Part shown: positions 52,925-62,473 of the stretch, piece after piece | Numbering within the stretch: the stretch's first letter is position 1 | How the letters are laid out: each line of letters opens with the position of its first letter | Assembly: GCF_000717715.1 (NCBI RefSeq) | Contig: NZ_JOAI01000047.1 | Span: 33,871-97,870 of the forward strand | Reading direction: 5' to 3' | DNA: 64,000 nucleotides | DNA from: Streptomyces sp. NRRL B-24484 | GTDB lineage: Bacteria; Actinomycetota; Actinomycetes; Streptomycetales; Streptomycetaceae | Program-made: the position numbers and the translations under genes | The notes under the pieces: model-generated | Told to the model about the DNA's origin: nothing | The model's database searches: none | What the model saw: the letters and a program-made list of their open reading frames with translations, nothing else

Positions 52925-53440
52925 TCAGGCGCTGTCGCGGGCCGCGGCGAGGTGCTGCTCCAGGGCGGTGACCACCAGGCGGTGGTCCTCGGCCTGGGGG
53001 AGACCGGAGACGGCGACGGTGCCGACCGTGCCGACCCCCTCGACGGTGATCGGGAAGGCGCCGCCGTGCGCGGCGTAGGTGTCCGGGTCGAGCCGGGACT
53101 TCTCCTCGAAGGTGTCGCCCTTCACCGCGAAGCGCAGGCCCACCAGGTAGGAGGAGCAGCCGTAGCGGTCCACGGTGCGGGTCTTGCGCAGGATCCAGGC
53201 GTCGTTGTCGGCGGAGCTGCCGGGCAGCGCGAAGTGGAAGAGCTGCTGGCCGTTGCGGCGGATGTCGACCACGACCGGCGCCCCCTCGCCGCGGGCCAGC
53301 TCGACGAGCCGGGTGCCGAGCCGCCAGGCGTCCTCGTTGTCGAAGCCGGGCAGCCGCAGCCGGCGCTCCTCGTCCTCGATCCGCTCGATCAGGGCGGCGA
53401 TCTCCTCGGGGGTCGCCGGGCTCTTCTGCGGGCTGCTCAT
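52925..53440 (-). CDS. Heme-degrading-type (UPF0303/GlcG-like) protein
   Basis: A 171-residue protein of the UPF0303 family: FDNEDAWRLGTRLVELARGEGAPVVVDIRRNGQQLFHFALPGSS, DNDAWILRKTRTVDRYGCSSYLVG, YAAHGGAFPITVEGVGTVGTVAVSGLPQAEDHRLVVTAL. Members share the HbpS/GlcG fold and some bind or degrade heme, but many lack proof of activity. There is no signal peptide. Its ATG overlaps the stop of the upstream Gfo/Idh/MocA gene (ATGA at 53437-53440), a pairing seen in other Streptomyces sugar loci. Both are probably controlled by the divergent ROK regulator. Confidence 0.9.
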   Translation of the reverse strand: MSSPQKSPATPEEIAALIERIEDEERRLRLPGFDNEDAWRLGTRLVELARGEGAPVVVDIRRNGQQLFHFALPGSSADNDAWILRKTRTVDRYGCSSYLVGLRFAVKGDTFEEKSRLDPDTYAAHGGAFPITVEGVGTVGTVAVSGLPQAEDHRLVVTALEQHLAAARDSA

Positions 53441-54585
53441 CGTGCGGTCTCCTCGGCTCGTGCGGATTCCCCGGTCCGGGCGGTCTCCTCGGTCAGTGCG
53501 ACGGTACGGCCCTCGGCGGCGGAGCGGCGGGCGGCCTCCAGGACGGCGAGGGCGGCGACGGCCTCGCGCGGGTCGACCGGCGCGGCCGCGCCCTCGCACA
53601 GCGCGCGGACGACGCCGGCGTAGAAGGCGGGGTAGTCGCCGGGGAGCGAGGGATGCGGGGCGGCGCCGTCCACGGTGCCGAGCAGGCCGCGGTCGGCCTC
53701 GGCGACCTCGCCCCAGCCGGGGCCGGGGAGCTGCCCGGCGCGCAGTGCGTCCTCCTGCGGGTCCATCCCGTGCACGGTGTACGCGGCGCGGTCGCCGAGG
53801 ACGCGCAGGCGCGGGCCGAGCTGGCCGGCCAGTGCGCTCATCCACAGGTGGGAGCGGACGCCGGAGGCGTGGGTGAGGGCCACGAAGGCGTCGTCGTCCG
53901 CGACGGCGCCGGTGCGGCGGGCGTCGACCTCGGCGTGGACGTGCGTGGCGGGGCCGAAGAGGGTGAGCGCCTGGTCGACGAGGTGGCTGCCGAGGTCGTA
54001 GAGGATGCCGCCCGCGTCGGCCGGGTCGGCGGACTCGCGCCAGCCCTCCTTGAGCTCGGGGCGCCAGCGCTCGAAGCGGGACTCGTAGCGGTGCACGGTA
54101 CCGAGCGACCCGTCGGCGACCAGCTGCCGGACGGTGCGGAAGTCGGCGTCCCAGCGGCGGTTCTGGAAGACCGTCAGCAGCAGGCCGCGGGCCTCGGCGA
54201 GGTCGGCGAGTGCGGCGGCCTCGGCCGCGGTCGCGGCCAGCGGCTTGTCCACCACCACGGGCAGGCCGGCCTCCAGGGCGGCGCGGGCGAGCGGCACGTG
54301 GCTGCGGTTGGGGGAGGCGACGACCAGCAGGTCCAGCGCGGACGGGTCGGCGAGCAGCTGCTCGGCGGTGTCGACGGCGCGGGCCTGCGGGTGCTCCCGG
54401 CGCAGCTGCTCGCGCCGCTCCGGGCTGGCGGTGACCACGGCCTCCAGCCGCAGGCCCGGAGTGGTGGCGATGAGCGGGGCGTGGAAGGCGGCGCCGGCCA
54501 GGCCGTAGCCGATCAGGCCGACCCGGAGGGCGGGCTGCTCGGGGTGCTCGGACGGCTCGGGGTGCGGGGTGCTCGCGGTGGTCAT
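53437..54585 (-). CDS. Gfo/Idh/MocA family oxidoreductase
   Basis: A 382-residue NAD(P)-dependent oxidoreductase. The Rossmann start is LRVGLIGYGLAGAAFHAPLI, and the conserved VVDKPLAAT (EKP-type motif with Asp for Glu) carries the catalytic Lys. Next come FQNRRWDADFRTVRQLV and GGILYDLGSHLVDQAL with the active-site Asp/His. It probably oxidises a sugar or inositol derivative. The -10 lies 7 bases before the ATG at 54585, so the mRNA is likely leaderless. The gene is divergent from a ROK regulator with an inverted repeat between them and coupled to the heme-degrading-family gene. Confidence 0.94.
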   Translation of the reverse strand: MTTASTPHPEPSEHPEQPALRVGLIGYGLAGAAFHAPLIATTPGLRLEAVVTASPERREQLRREHPQARAVDTAEQLLADPSALDLLVVASPNRSHVPLARAALEAGLPVVVDKPLAATAAEAAALADLAEARGLLLTVFQNRRWDADFRTVRQLVADGSLGTVHRYESRFERWRPELKEGWRESADPADAGGILYDLGSHLVDQALTLFGPATHVHAEVDARRTGAVADDDAFVALTHASGVRSHLWMSALAGQLGPRLRVLGDRAAYTVHGMDPQEDALRAGQLPGPGWGEVAEADRGLLGTVDGAAPHPSLPGDYPAFYAGVVRALCEGAAAPVDPREAVAALAVLEAARRSAAEGRTVALTEETARTGESARAEETAR

Positions 54586-54591
54586 GGCGCC

Positions 54592-54620
54592 AGTTAAACA
54601 ACAGTGTTTCCTAAGTGCAA
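54592..54620 (-). promoter_or_regulatory. Leaderless promoter of Gfo/Idh operon with ROK operator
   Basis: On the minus strand TTGCAC (54620-54615), 17 bases, TTAACT (54597-54592) precedes the ATG at 54585 by 7 bases. Between them lies AAACA-ACAG-TGTTT (54596-54609), an inverted repeat like NagC/Mlc-type operators. The rightward regulator gene has CACAAT 7 bases before its ATG at 54666. Confidence 0.65.
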
Positions 54621-54665
54621 GTCCGGGCGCGGTCCGGGCGCCGCCGTCCGGGCACAATGGGCCCC

Positions 54666-55781
54666 ATGACGACGCACCCCGGCCCGACCGGCACCAACCT
54701 GGCCGGACTGCGCGACCACAACGCCGCGCTCGTGCTCGGCCTGCTCCGCGCCGCCCCCGAGGGAGGCAGCCGGGTCGGACTCGCCGACCGGACCGGCCTC
54801 ACCCCGCAGGCCATCGGCAAGATCACCGGCCGGCTGCTCGCCGAAGGCATGATCGAGGAGGCCGGCCAGAGCGCCTCCACCGGCGGCAAGCCCCGCACCC
54901 TGCTCCGGCTGCGCGCCGAAGCCGCCTGCGCCGTGGGCGTCCACCTCGAACGCGACGAACTCACCGTCCTGCTGGTCGACCTGACCGGCCGCCGCCTCCA
55001 CCTGCACACCCGGCCGGTGGAGGCCGGGATCGCGCCCGGCGACGCCGTCCGCCTGGTCGCCGACGGGGTCCGGGACGCCGCCTCGGCCCTGCCCGCCGGG
55101 GCCAGGCTGCTCGGTGCCGGCGTCGGCTGCCGCGGCCCGCTCGACCACGCCGCCGGCGTCCTGCACTGGTTCACCCCGAGCGGCCCGCGCGGCTCGTCCG
55201 ACTGGCACCACTACCCGCTGCGCGACGAACTCGCCGCCCGGCTCGACGGCCTGCCCGTCGTCGTCGACAAGGACACCAACACGGCCGCCCTCGGCGAGGC
55301 GCCCGCCACCCCGCGGCCCGGCGGCGGCCTCGCCTACGTCCACCTCGCCGCCGGACTCGGCGCCGGCCTGCTCCTCGACGGTGCCCTGCACCGCGGCACC
55401 CGCACCAACGCCGGCGAGTTCGGCCACCAGACCGTGCAGGTCGACGGGCCGCTCTGCGCCTGCGGCAACCACGGCTGCCTGGAGGTGCTCTGCCTCGCCG
55501 CCCTGGAGCGGGGCGACCACGCGGCCGCCGCCCGGCTGGTCGGCGTGGGCGTCGCCAACCTCGTCCGGCTGCTCGACATCGACCGGGTGGTGCTCGGCGG
55601 ACGCGCCGTCCTGGCCGCCCCCGACACCTACCTCGACGGCGTCACCGCCCAGCTCAAGGCCCGTATCCCCGACCCCGAGTGGCAGCCCGTCCCGGTCGGC
55701 CTCGCCGCCGCGGGCCACCTCGCCGTCGCCGCCGGGGCCGCCGAACTCGTCCTCGGCCCGCTCTTCGGCCGCCGGACCTGA
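54666..55781 (+). CDS. ROK-family transcriptional regulator
   Basis: A 371-residue protein. An N-terminal winged helix (NAALVLGLLRAAPEGGSRVGLADRTGLTPQAIGKITGRLLAEGMIEE) is fused to a ROK sugar-kinase-like domain with VGVHLERDELTVLLVDLTG, DKDTNTAALGE, YVHLAAGLGAGLLLDG, GEFGHQTVQVDG and the zinc motif CACGNHGCLEV (CxCGxxGCxE). Such proteins sense sugars and repress sugar-use genes, here most likely the divergent Gfo/Idh operon. No ribosome site precedes the ATG at 54666; CACAAT 7 bases upstream suggests a leaderless mRNA. An in-frame ATG three codons earlier is possible. Confidence 0.93.
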   Translation: MTTHPGPTGTNLAGLRDHNAALVLGLLRAAPEGGSRVGLADRTGLTPQAIGKITGRLLAEGMIEEAGQSASTGGKPRTLLRLRAEAACAVGVHLERDELTVLLVDLTGRRLHLHTRPVEAGIAPGDAVRLVADGVRDAASALPAGARLLGAGVGCRGPLDHAAGVLHWFTPSGPRGSSDWHHYPLRDELAARLDGLPVVVDKDTNTAALGEAPATPRPGGGLAYVHLAAGLGAGLLLDGALHRGTRTNAGEFGHQTVQVDGPLCACGNHGCLEVLCLAALERGDHAAAARLVGVGVANLVRLLDIDRVVLGGRAVLAAPDTYLDGVTAQLKARIPDPEWQPVPVGLAAAGHLAVAAGAAELVLGPLFGRRT

Positions 55782-55886
55782 CGGGCGCCTCCGGCGCGGC
55801 GGACGCGTTCCGACCCGGTGACGAAGGCGCCTTCGCGGCCTCCGTGGCGGTGCGGGGGCGGCACGATGGTGCGGGTGCGCGCCGCC

Positions 55887-55940
55887 GGTGCGGTCGGTGC
55901 GGTCGGTGCGGTCGGTGCGGTCGGTGCGGTCGGTGCGGTC
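55887..55940. repeat. 9-base tandem repeat, six perfect copies
   Basis: The unit GGTGCGGTC is repeated six times without change, followed by a degenerate seventh (GGAGGGGTC). It ends 21 bases before the start chosen for the small membrane protein. If translation began upstream at 55866, the repeat would encode Gly-Ala-Val units. Confidence 0.95.
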
Positions 55941-55961
55941 GGAGGGGTCGGAGGGGGAGGC

Positions 55962-56336
55962 GTGGTGGAGCGGAGTCGGACGGGTGAGGACGGCGCGGGC
56001 GCGCAGGAGTGGCCGGCCGCGGTGTTCCTGTGGGCGGTCGTCGTCGCGCTGGACGGCTGGCTGCTCACCTTCGTCTGGAGCTCGTACCGGCGTGCCGTCC
56101 GTTCGGGCTGGGACGCCGTCTCCGTGCACGGCGCGGAGAAGTCGGCCCTGATCGGCACGGTGCTGCTCTGCGGCCCCGTCCTGCTCGGGGCCCTGGTCGG
56201 CGGGCTCGCCGGCCGCCGGCCGACGACGGCCCGCCGCTGGCGCGCTGCGGCGGTCGGCGCACTGGCCGCCCACCTCCTGCTGCTGGCGCTGCTGGTCGTC
56301 GGCGTGCTGGTGCATCCGCCGCGGTTCGTCTTCTGA
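55962..56336 (+). CDS. Small membrane protein
   Basis: A 124-residue protein with three hydrophobic segments (WPAAVFLWAVVVALDGWLLTFVW, ALIGTVLLCGPVLLGALVGGLAG, AVGALAAHLLLLALLVVGVLV) and a polar N-terminus (VVERSRTGEDGAGAQE). No family is recognised. The GTG at 55962 has GGAGGGGGAGG immediately upstream. Starting further upstream would include a Gly-Ala-Val repeat encoded by the tandem array. Convergent with a TetR gene. Confidence 0.65.
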   Translation: MVERSRTGEDGAGAQEWPAAVFLWAVVVALDGWLLTFVWSSYRRAVRSGWDAVSVHGAEKSALIGTVLLCGPVLLGALVGGLAGRRPTTARRWRAAAVGALAAHLLLLALLVVGVLVHPPRFVF

Positions 56337-56441
56337 CCCGGTTCGTCCTACGACCCGGTGCGGGGCGGACGGGGCGCGGGTCGACGGGCACCGTGCCCCG
56401 CCCACGGGCCCGCAGCCGTGCCGAGGCCGTTCGGGAGCGGT

Positions 56442-57125
56442 TCAGGCGGGCCGGTCGGCGTCGGCGCGCAGGTCGGCGAGCAGGGCGTCGATCGTGCGGC
56501 GGGTGGTGGCGGCCATGTCGACCGACTCCGGGGCGAGCAGCCACTGCAGTTGCAGTCCGTCCATCACCGCGATGATCGCGTTGGCCACCGACTCGACGTC
56601 GGTGTCGGCCCGGGTCTCGCCGAGTTCGCAGGCCTCCGTGAGGGCCTCCGCGACCAGGGCCCGCAGGCCCGTGTAGCGGCTGCGGAAGAAGTCCTGCGCG
56701 GGGTGGCCCTCGGTGACGCTCTCCGCGGAGAGCACCGCGTACAGCCTGACGATGCCCTCGCGCTCCGCGTTGCGCCGCACCGTCTCCACGAGGTGGTCGA
56801 GCAGGGCCAGGCCGCGCGGCCGCTCGGTGCCGAGCTGGGCCATCTCGGAGTTGTCCCGCAGCTCCAGCACGCCGCTGAGCAGGGCGGTCTTGGAGCGGAA
56901 GTGGTGCAGCAGGCCGGGCTGGGTGAGGCCGGCGCGTTCGGCGATCTCGGCGAGCGAGGCGTGGTGGTAGCCGCGGGTCGCGAAGGTCTCCACGGCGATC
57001 GCGAGGATCTCCTCGCGGCGTCGCGCGCCACCCGCCCGCGGGGCTCGGGCGCCGCCCGGGGTGCGGTGCGCGGTGTGCTCCGCAGGGTGGTCAGGGGTGT
57101 GGTCGGCGGTGCGGTCGAGGGTCAC
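56442..57125 (-). CDS. TetR-family regulator, divergent from GH3 gene
   Basis: A 227-residue repressor. A His/Pro-rich 30-residue head precedes the HTH (RRREEILAIAVETFATRGYHHASLAEIAERAGLTQPGLLHHFRSKTALLSGVL). The C-terminal domain (RRNAEREGIVRLYAVLSAESV, FRSRYTGLRALVAEAL) is of the common TetR_C type. The GTG at 57125 has TACACT exactly 6 bases upstream and no ribosome site, so translation is probably leaderless. The palindrome at 57237-57254 is its likely site, controlling the beta-glucosidase gene. Confidence 0.92.
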   Translation of the reverse strand: MTLDRTADHTPDHPAEHTAHRTPGGARAPRAGGARRREEILAIAVETFATRGYHHASLAEIAERAGLTQPGLLHHFRSKTALLSGVLELRDNSEMAQLGTERPRGLALLDHLVETVRRNAEREGIVRLYAVLSAESVTEGHPAQDFFRSRYTGLRALVAEALTEACELGETRADTDVESVANAIIAVMDGLQLQWLLAPESVDMAATTRRTIDALLADLRADADRPA

Positions 57126-57236
57126 CGGGTGAGTGTACGAGCCACCGGGCCGGCCCCGCGGCCGGGTTCCGGGGCAGGTCGTGCGCCCGGCCGCCGACGA
57201 TCCGTCAAGCTCTGAAAAAAGTGGGGCAGAAGACTT

Positions 57237-57254
57237 ACCTAGTGGTCGGTAGGT
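57237..57254. promoter_or_regulatory. TetR-type operator before beta-glucosidase gene
   Basis: ACCTA-GTGGTCGG-TAGGT is an 18-base inverted repeat whose centre (GTGGTCGG) resembles the GACCGGTC cores of TetR-family operators. It lies about 110 bases both from the regulator start and from the GH3 start. The surrounding AT-richer patch (57212-57270) is likely the promoter. The 240-base gap contains nothing else. Confidence 0.6.
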
Positions 57255-57365
57255 CTGATTGCATGTCAGCGGCCCTCAGCAGTGCACCACCCGGCGCGGC
57301 CCCTGCCGCCGCCGGACGCGCCTGTGTGCGCGTGTCCGCCCATCCACCGCGATACGGAGAGACAC

Positions 57366-59309
<1,944 letters not shown>

Positions 59310-59357
59310 CCGCTCACCCCACCGGCCGCGCCGCCTCCGCGGTGCCGGCACCCGTAC

Positions 59358-59393
59358 CACCCGCCGCCGCTGCCGACCCAGCGGCGGCGGGTG
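59358..59393 (+). terminator. Terminator after GH3 gene
   Basis: Perfect 14-bp arms (CACCCGCCGCCGCT and its complement) with an 8-base loop lie 48 bases after the GH3 stop. Confidence 0.8.
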
Positions 59394-59611
59394 CCCGCGG
59401 AGGGCCCTCCCGGCGCAGGGCGGGCCCTCCGCGCACCACCCGCACCCGGCCGCCGGACGGGCGCCCCGGCCCGCCGGACCCCGGTCGACGGCCCACCACC
59501 GGGACACGCGGGGGAGCGCCTCCGGGAGCGGCGGCCCACGGACCTCCCGCGCATACGATCGGGAGCACTCCGCCGCCGTCCGGTCGCACCGGGGGAAGAT
59601 CAGGTGCGCGC
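59394..59611. other. Intergenic region before antiporter gene
   Basis: About 220 bases with no gene (300 counting from the GH3 stop). TACGAT at 59554-59559 is a possible -10 for the antiporter gene. No operator repeat was recognised. Confidence 0.4.
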
Positions 59612-60844
59612 GTGATCGCGCTGGTCGTCAGCATGGGGACGCTCTTCGCGTGGGCCCTGGTCGCCGGACGGCTCACCCGCTGGAGCATCACCGCCCCCGT
59701 CGCGATGACCGCGGCCGGCGTCGTCCTCACCGTCGGTCCGCACCCCCTGGTCACCGTCGGCGTGACCACCTCGGACGCCGAACGCGCCGTCGAGATCATC
59801 CTCGCCGTACTGCTGTTCACCGACGCCACCGCCGTGCCGAAGGGCGTCGTCCGCGCGCACCGCCGCCTGCTCGCCCGGCTGCTGCTGGTGGCCCTGCCGC
59901 TCACCGTCCTGGCCGGGGTGCTGGTCGGCGGACTGCTCTTCCCGTCCGGCCGCTGGTGGCTGGTCGCCCTGTTCGCCGCCGTGACCGTCGCCGTCGACCT
60001 GGCACCCGCCGCCGAACTGATCAAGGACCGCCGGCTGCCGTCCTGGCTGCGCGGCGTCCTCACCGTCGAGACCGGACTCAACGACGGCATCCTCGCGCCG
60101 GTGTTCCTGTTCTGCCTGGCCGGCGCCGAGGCCTACGGCGACGTCCCCCAGCCGTCCGGCGACCCGCTCGGCACCGCCCTCGACGCCGTGTTCCGGGCCG
60201 TCGTCGCCGGCGTCCTGGTCGGATGGCCCGGCGGCCTGCTGCTGCGCCGCTCCTGGCGGGCCGGATGGACGCCGCCCGCCGCCGTCCGGCTCGGCGTCCT
60301 CGCCCTGCCGCTCGCCGCCTACGGGCTGGGCATCCTGCTGGACGGCAGCGGCTTCGTCGCGGCCTTCGTCGCCGGGCTCTGCTTCGCGCCCGAGGTGCGA
60401 GCCCTGCCGCCCGAGTCGCTGCACCTGGTCGAGGACGTCGGCGCACTGCTCTCGCTCGCACTCTGGTTCGTCTTCGGCGAACTCGTCACCCAGGCCTTCA
60501 CCGGCGACTTCGACGGACGGGTGGTCGCCTACGCCGCCCTCTCGCTGACCGTCGTCCGGGTCCTCCCCGTCCTGCTCGCCCTGATCGGCAGCGGCCTCGA
60601 CCGGAGGGACCGCCTGCTGCTGGCCTGGCTCGGCCCCCGCGGCATGGCCACCATCGTGTACGGCCTGCTCGCGTTCAACGGCCTCGCTCCCGTCGACCCG
60701 CACGCCGCGGACCTGGTCGGCCAGTTGATGACCATGACCGTGCTGATGAGCCTCGTCCTGCACGGCCTCACCCACGGCACGCTCGCGGCCCGCTACGCCC
60801 GCCGCGCCGGCGGTGGCGGTGCCGGCGGTGGCGCCGCCGGCTGA
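59612..60844 (+). CDS. Cation/proton antiporter, CPA1-type
   Basis: A 410-residue membrane protein with about 12 hydrophobic segments. Marks of NhaP/CPA1 antiporters are AVLLFTDATAVPKGVVRAH, AVDLAPAAELIKDRRLPSWLRGVLTVETGLNDGILAPVFLF (TGLNDG ion-binding region with the conserved Asp), GFVAAFVAGLCFAPEV and WLGPRGMATIVYGLLAF. It should exchange Na+ or K+ for protons. Unlike the antiporter at 41435 it has no C-terminal nucleotide-binding domain. The GTG at 59612 is chosen because an earlier GTG is out of frame; the ribosome site is AGGTG or a more distant GGGGGAAG. Confidence 0.9.
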   Translation: MIALVVSMGTLFAWALVAGRLTRWSITAPVAMTAAGVVLTVGPHPLVTVGVTTSDAERAVEIILAVLLFTDATAVPKGVVRAHRRLLARLLLVALPLTVLAGVLVGGLLFPSGRWWLVALFAAVTVAVDLAPAAELIKDRRLPSWLRGVLTVETGLNDGILAPVFLFCLAGAEAYGDVPQPSGDPLGTALDAVFRAVVAGVLVGWPGGLLLRRSWRAGWTPPAAVRLGVLALPLAAYGLGILLDGSGFVAAFVAGLCFAPEVRALPPESLHLVEDVGALLSLALWFVFGELVTQAFTGDFDGRVVAYAALSLTVVRVLPVLLALIGSGLDRRDRLLLAWLGPRGMATIVYGLLAFNGLAPVDPHAADLVGQLMTMTVLMSLVLHGLTHGTLAARYARRAGGGGAGGGAAG

Positions 60845-60966
60845 GACCGCGGGCCCGCGCTCCGCGCCCGGCACCGGACGGGGTGTGACGGGACGAGCGG
60901 GCGGTGGGGCGGTGTCGGTGCGGCGCGGTTGAATGGCCGCCTTGCCGAACGAACGGGGGAGCGGCC

Positions 60967-61572
60967 GTGAACGAGTCCGAGGCGGTGGCCGCCGCACGCC
61001 GGCCCACGACCGACTGGCTGGAGTCCTGTTTCGGCCCGGGGACGCTCTGGCGGCCGACCGGCGCCGAACTGCCGGAGGCGCTGGAGAACGCCGGGGTGCG
61101 GGACTTCCTCACCACGGTCGGGGTGCCGGCCGTCCGGCTCGCCTTCGTGGACTGGGACTCCGAGGGCCTCCCGGCGAAGGGCATGTGGGCGGAGGACCCG
61201 GACGAGATCTACGGCCGCCGCAGGCCCGACGACGACACGCCGCCGGTCTGCTACGCGTACTGCGTCGGCACCTACGGCCTGAAGCACCTCATGGTGCGCG
61301 GGGACACCGGCGTCGTCGAGGTCTACGACCCCGAGGGCTGGGACCACGCCCGGGGCTACGGCGGCCACGCGGCCGACACACTGCCCGGACTGGTCGGAGC
61401 CCTCGGCCTGCTCGCCCGCTGGGAGGAACGCCTCACCGGCGCGGGGGCGAACGCCGCCCTCGCCGAATTCACCTCCCTGCTGGAGGAGTTGGGTCAGGGG
61501 CCGGCGGACTCGACGCTCTGGAACAACCTGCTGGAGATGCTGGAGGGCGAGTACGGGACCTGGGAGGGCTGA
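60967..61572 (+). CDS. SUKH-4-type (possible immunity) protein
   Basis: A 201-residue soluble protein. AELPEALENAGVRDFLTTVGVPAVRLAFVDWD at the start, VCYAYCVGTYGLKHLMVRGDTGVVEVYDPEGW and the ending DSTLWNNLLEMLEGEYGTWEG fit the SUKH-4 family, many members of which neutralise polymorphic toxins. No toxin gene is adjacent, so this may be an orphan immunity gene or have another role. The GTG at 60967 follows GGGGGAGC. Its 3' end overlaps the convergent EamA gene by 104 bases. Confidence 0.75.
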   Translation: MNESEAVAAARRPTTDWLESCFGPGTLWRPTGAELPEALENAGVRDFLTTVGVPAVRLAFVDWDSEGLPAKGMWAEDPDEIYGRRRPDDDTPPVCYAYCVGTYGLKHLMVRGDTGVVEVYDPEGWDHARGYGGHAADTLPGLVGALGLLARWEERLTGAGANAALAEFTSLLEELGQGPADSTLWNNLLEMLEGEYGTWEG

Positions 61573-62434
61573 CGGCCGGCCGCTGCCCGGCACCCGCCGG
61601 GCGGCCCAGCACGATGCCGGCCAGGATCAGCGCCGCGCCCGCGCTCTGGCGCAGCGTCAGCGACTCACCGGCGAGCAGGGTGCCGAGCAGCACCCCGGTG
61701 AGCGGATTCAGCAGGCCGATCAGGCCCACCGTGCCGGCCGGCAGGTGCCGCAGACCGGCGAACCAGGCGGCGAAGGCGAGGGCGGTGGCCACCACCGAGG
61801 TGTAGCCGAAGGCCAGCAGCGCGGATGCGCCGAGCGCGGGTGGCGGACCCTCCACCGCGGCGGTGACCGGCAGCAGGAACAGCCCGCCGGCGACCAGCTG
61901 CCAGGCCGTGGAGGCGAGCACGCCGGCGCCCGCGCCCCACCGCTTGCCGAGCACGAAGCCCAGCGAGGAGACCAGCATCGCCGCCGACGAGGCGAGCACC
62001 CCGGCCGGGCTCACCCCGCCCGCCCCGCCGAGCAGCATCAGGCACACCCCGCCGAGCCCGACCCCCGCCCCCACCAGGTGCGCCGGGCGGGGACGCTCGC
62101 CCAGCAGCGCCCAGCCGGCCAGCATCATCGCCAAGGGGGCGAGCGCCATCACCGTGGACGCCACGCTCGTCGCCAGCAACTGGGACGCCGCGTAGACCAG
62201 CACGAAGAAGGCGCTGGTGTTGAGCAGCCCGAGCACGGCGGAGCGCCCCCACCACACGCCGCGCGGCAGCTCCCGGCAGAGGGCGAGCAGCAGCAGCCCG
62301 GCCGGCAGCGCCCGCACCGCCGCGCCGAACAGCGGATGGTCCGGCGGCAGGAACCGCTGGGTGACGAAGTAGTTGACGCCCCAGGCCACCGGAGCCACCG
62401 CCGTGACCGGGATCCACCGCAGATTGCCTTCCAT
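61469..62434 (-). CDS. EamA/DMT-family transporter
   Basis: A 321-residue membrane protein with ten predicted helices in two EamA repeats, for example LRWIPVTAVAPVAWGVNYFVTQ, LPAGLLLLALCRELPRG, LLNTSAFFVLVYAASQLLA, VMALAPLAMMLAGWALLGERP and LNPLTGVLLGTLLAGE. It probably exports small metabolites. The extra C-terminal ~35 residues (Pro/Arg/Ser-rich) are simply antisense to the SUKH gene. TATAGT is 7 bases before the ATG at 62434, so the mRNA is leaderless. A MarR gene is divergent with shared operators. Confidence 0.93.
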   Translation of the reverse strand: MEGNLRWIPVTAVAPVAWGVNYFVTQRFLPPDHPLFGAAVRALPAGLLLLALCRELPRGVWWGRSAVLGLLNTSAFFVLVYAASQLLATSVASTVMALAPLAMMLAGWALLGERPRPAHLVGAGVGLGGVCLMLLGGAGGVSPAGVLASSAAMLVSSLGFVLGKRWGAGAGVLASTAWQLVAGGLFLLPVTAAVEGPPPALGASALLAFGYTSVVATALAFAAWFAGLRHLPAGTVGLIGLLNPLTGVLLGTLLAGESLTLRQSAGAALILAGIVLGRPAGAGQRPAVSPPRSRTRPPASPAGCSRASSPPAPDPTPPAGR

Positions 62435-62467
62435 GGAAGACACTATAGCTTCCGGGGAAGATATGAT
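62428..62467. promoter_or_regulatory. Overlapping leaderless promoters with two MarR-type operators
   Basis: CTTCCATGGAAG (62428-62439) and CTTCCGGGGAAG (62449-62460) share the palindrome CTTCC-N2-GGAAG and lie 21 bases apart, two helical turns. The leftward -10 TATAGT (62447-62442) sits between them, and the first site contains the EamA start codon. The rightward -10 TATGAT (62462-62467) is 6 bases before the MarR ATG at 62474. One regulator bound at both sites would block both genes. Confidence 0.8.
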
Positions 62468-62473
62468 CCGGGC

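Noticed and set aside
55887..55940. CRISPR-like array
   Set aside because: Units are 9 bases and contiguous with no spacers.
54594..56405. 603-codon minus frame across the ROK gene and tandem repeat
   Set aside because: Antisense to a clear ROK gene; the Asp-Arg-Thr repeat is just the complement of the 9-base array.
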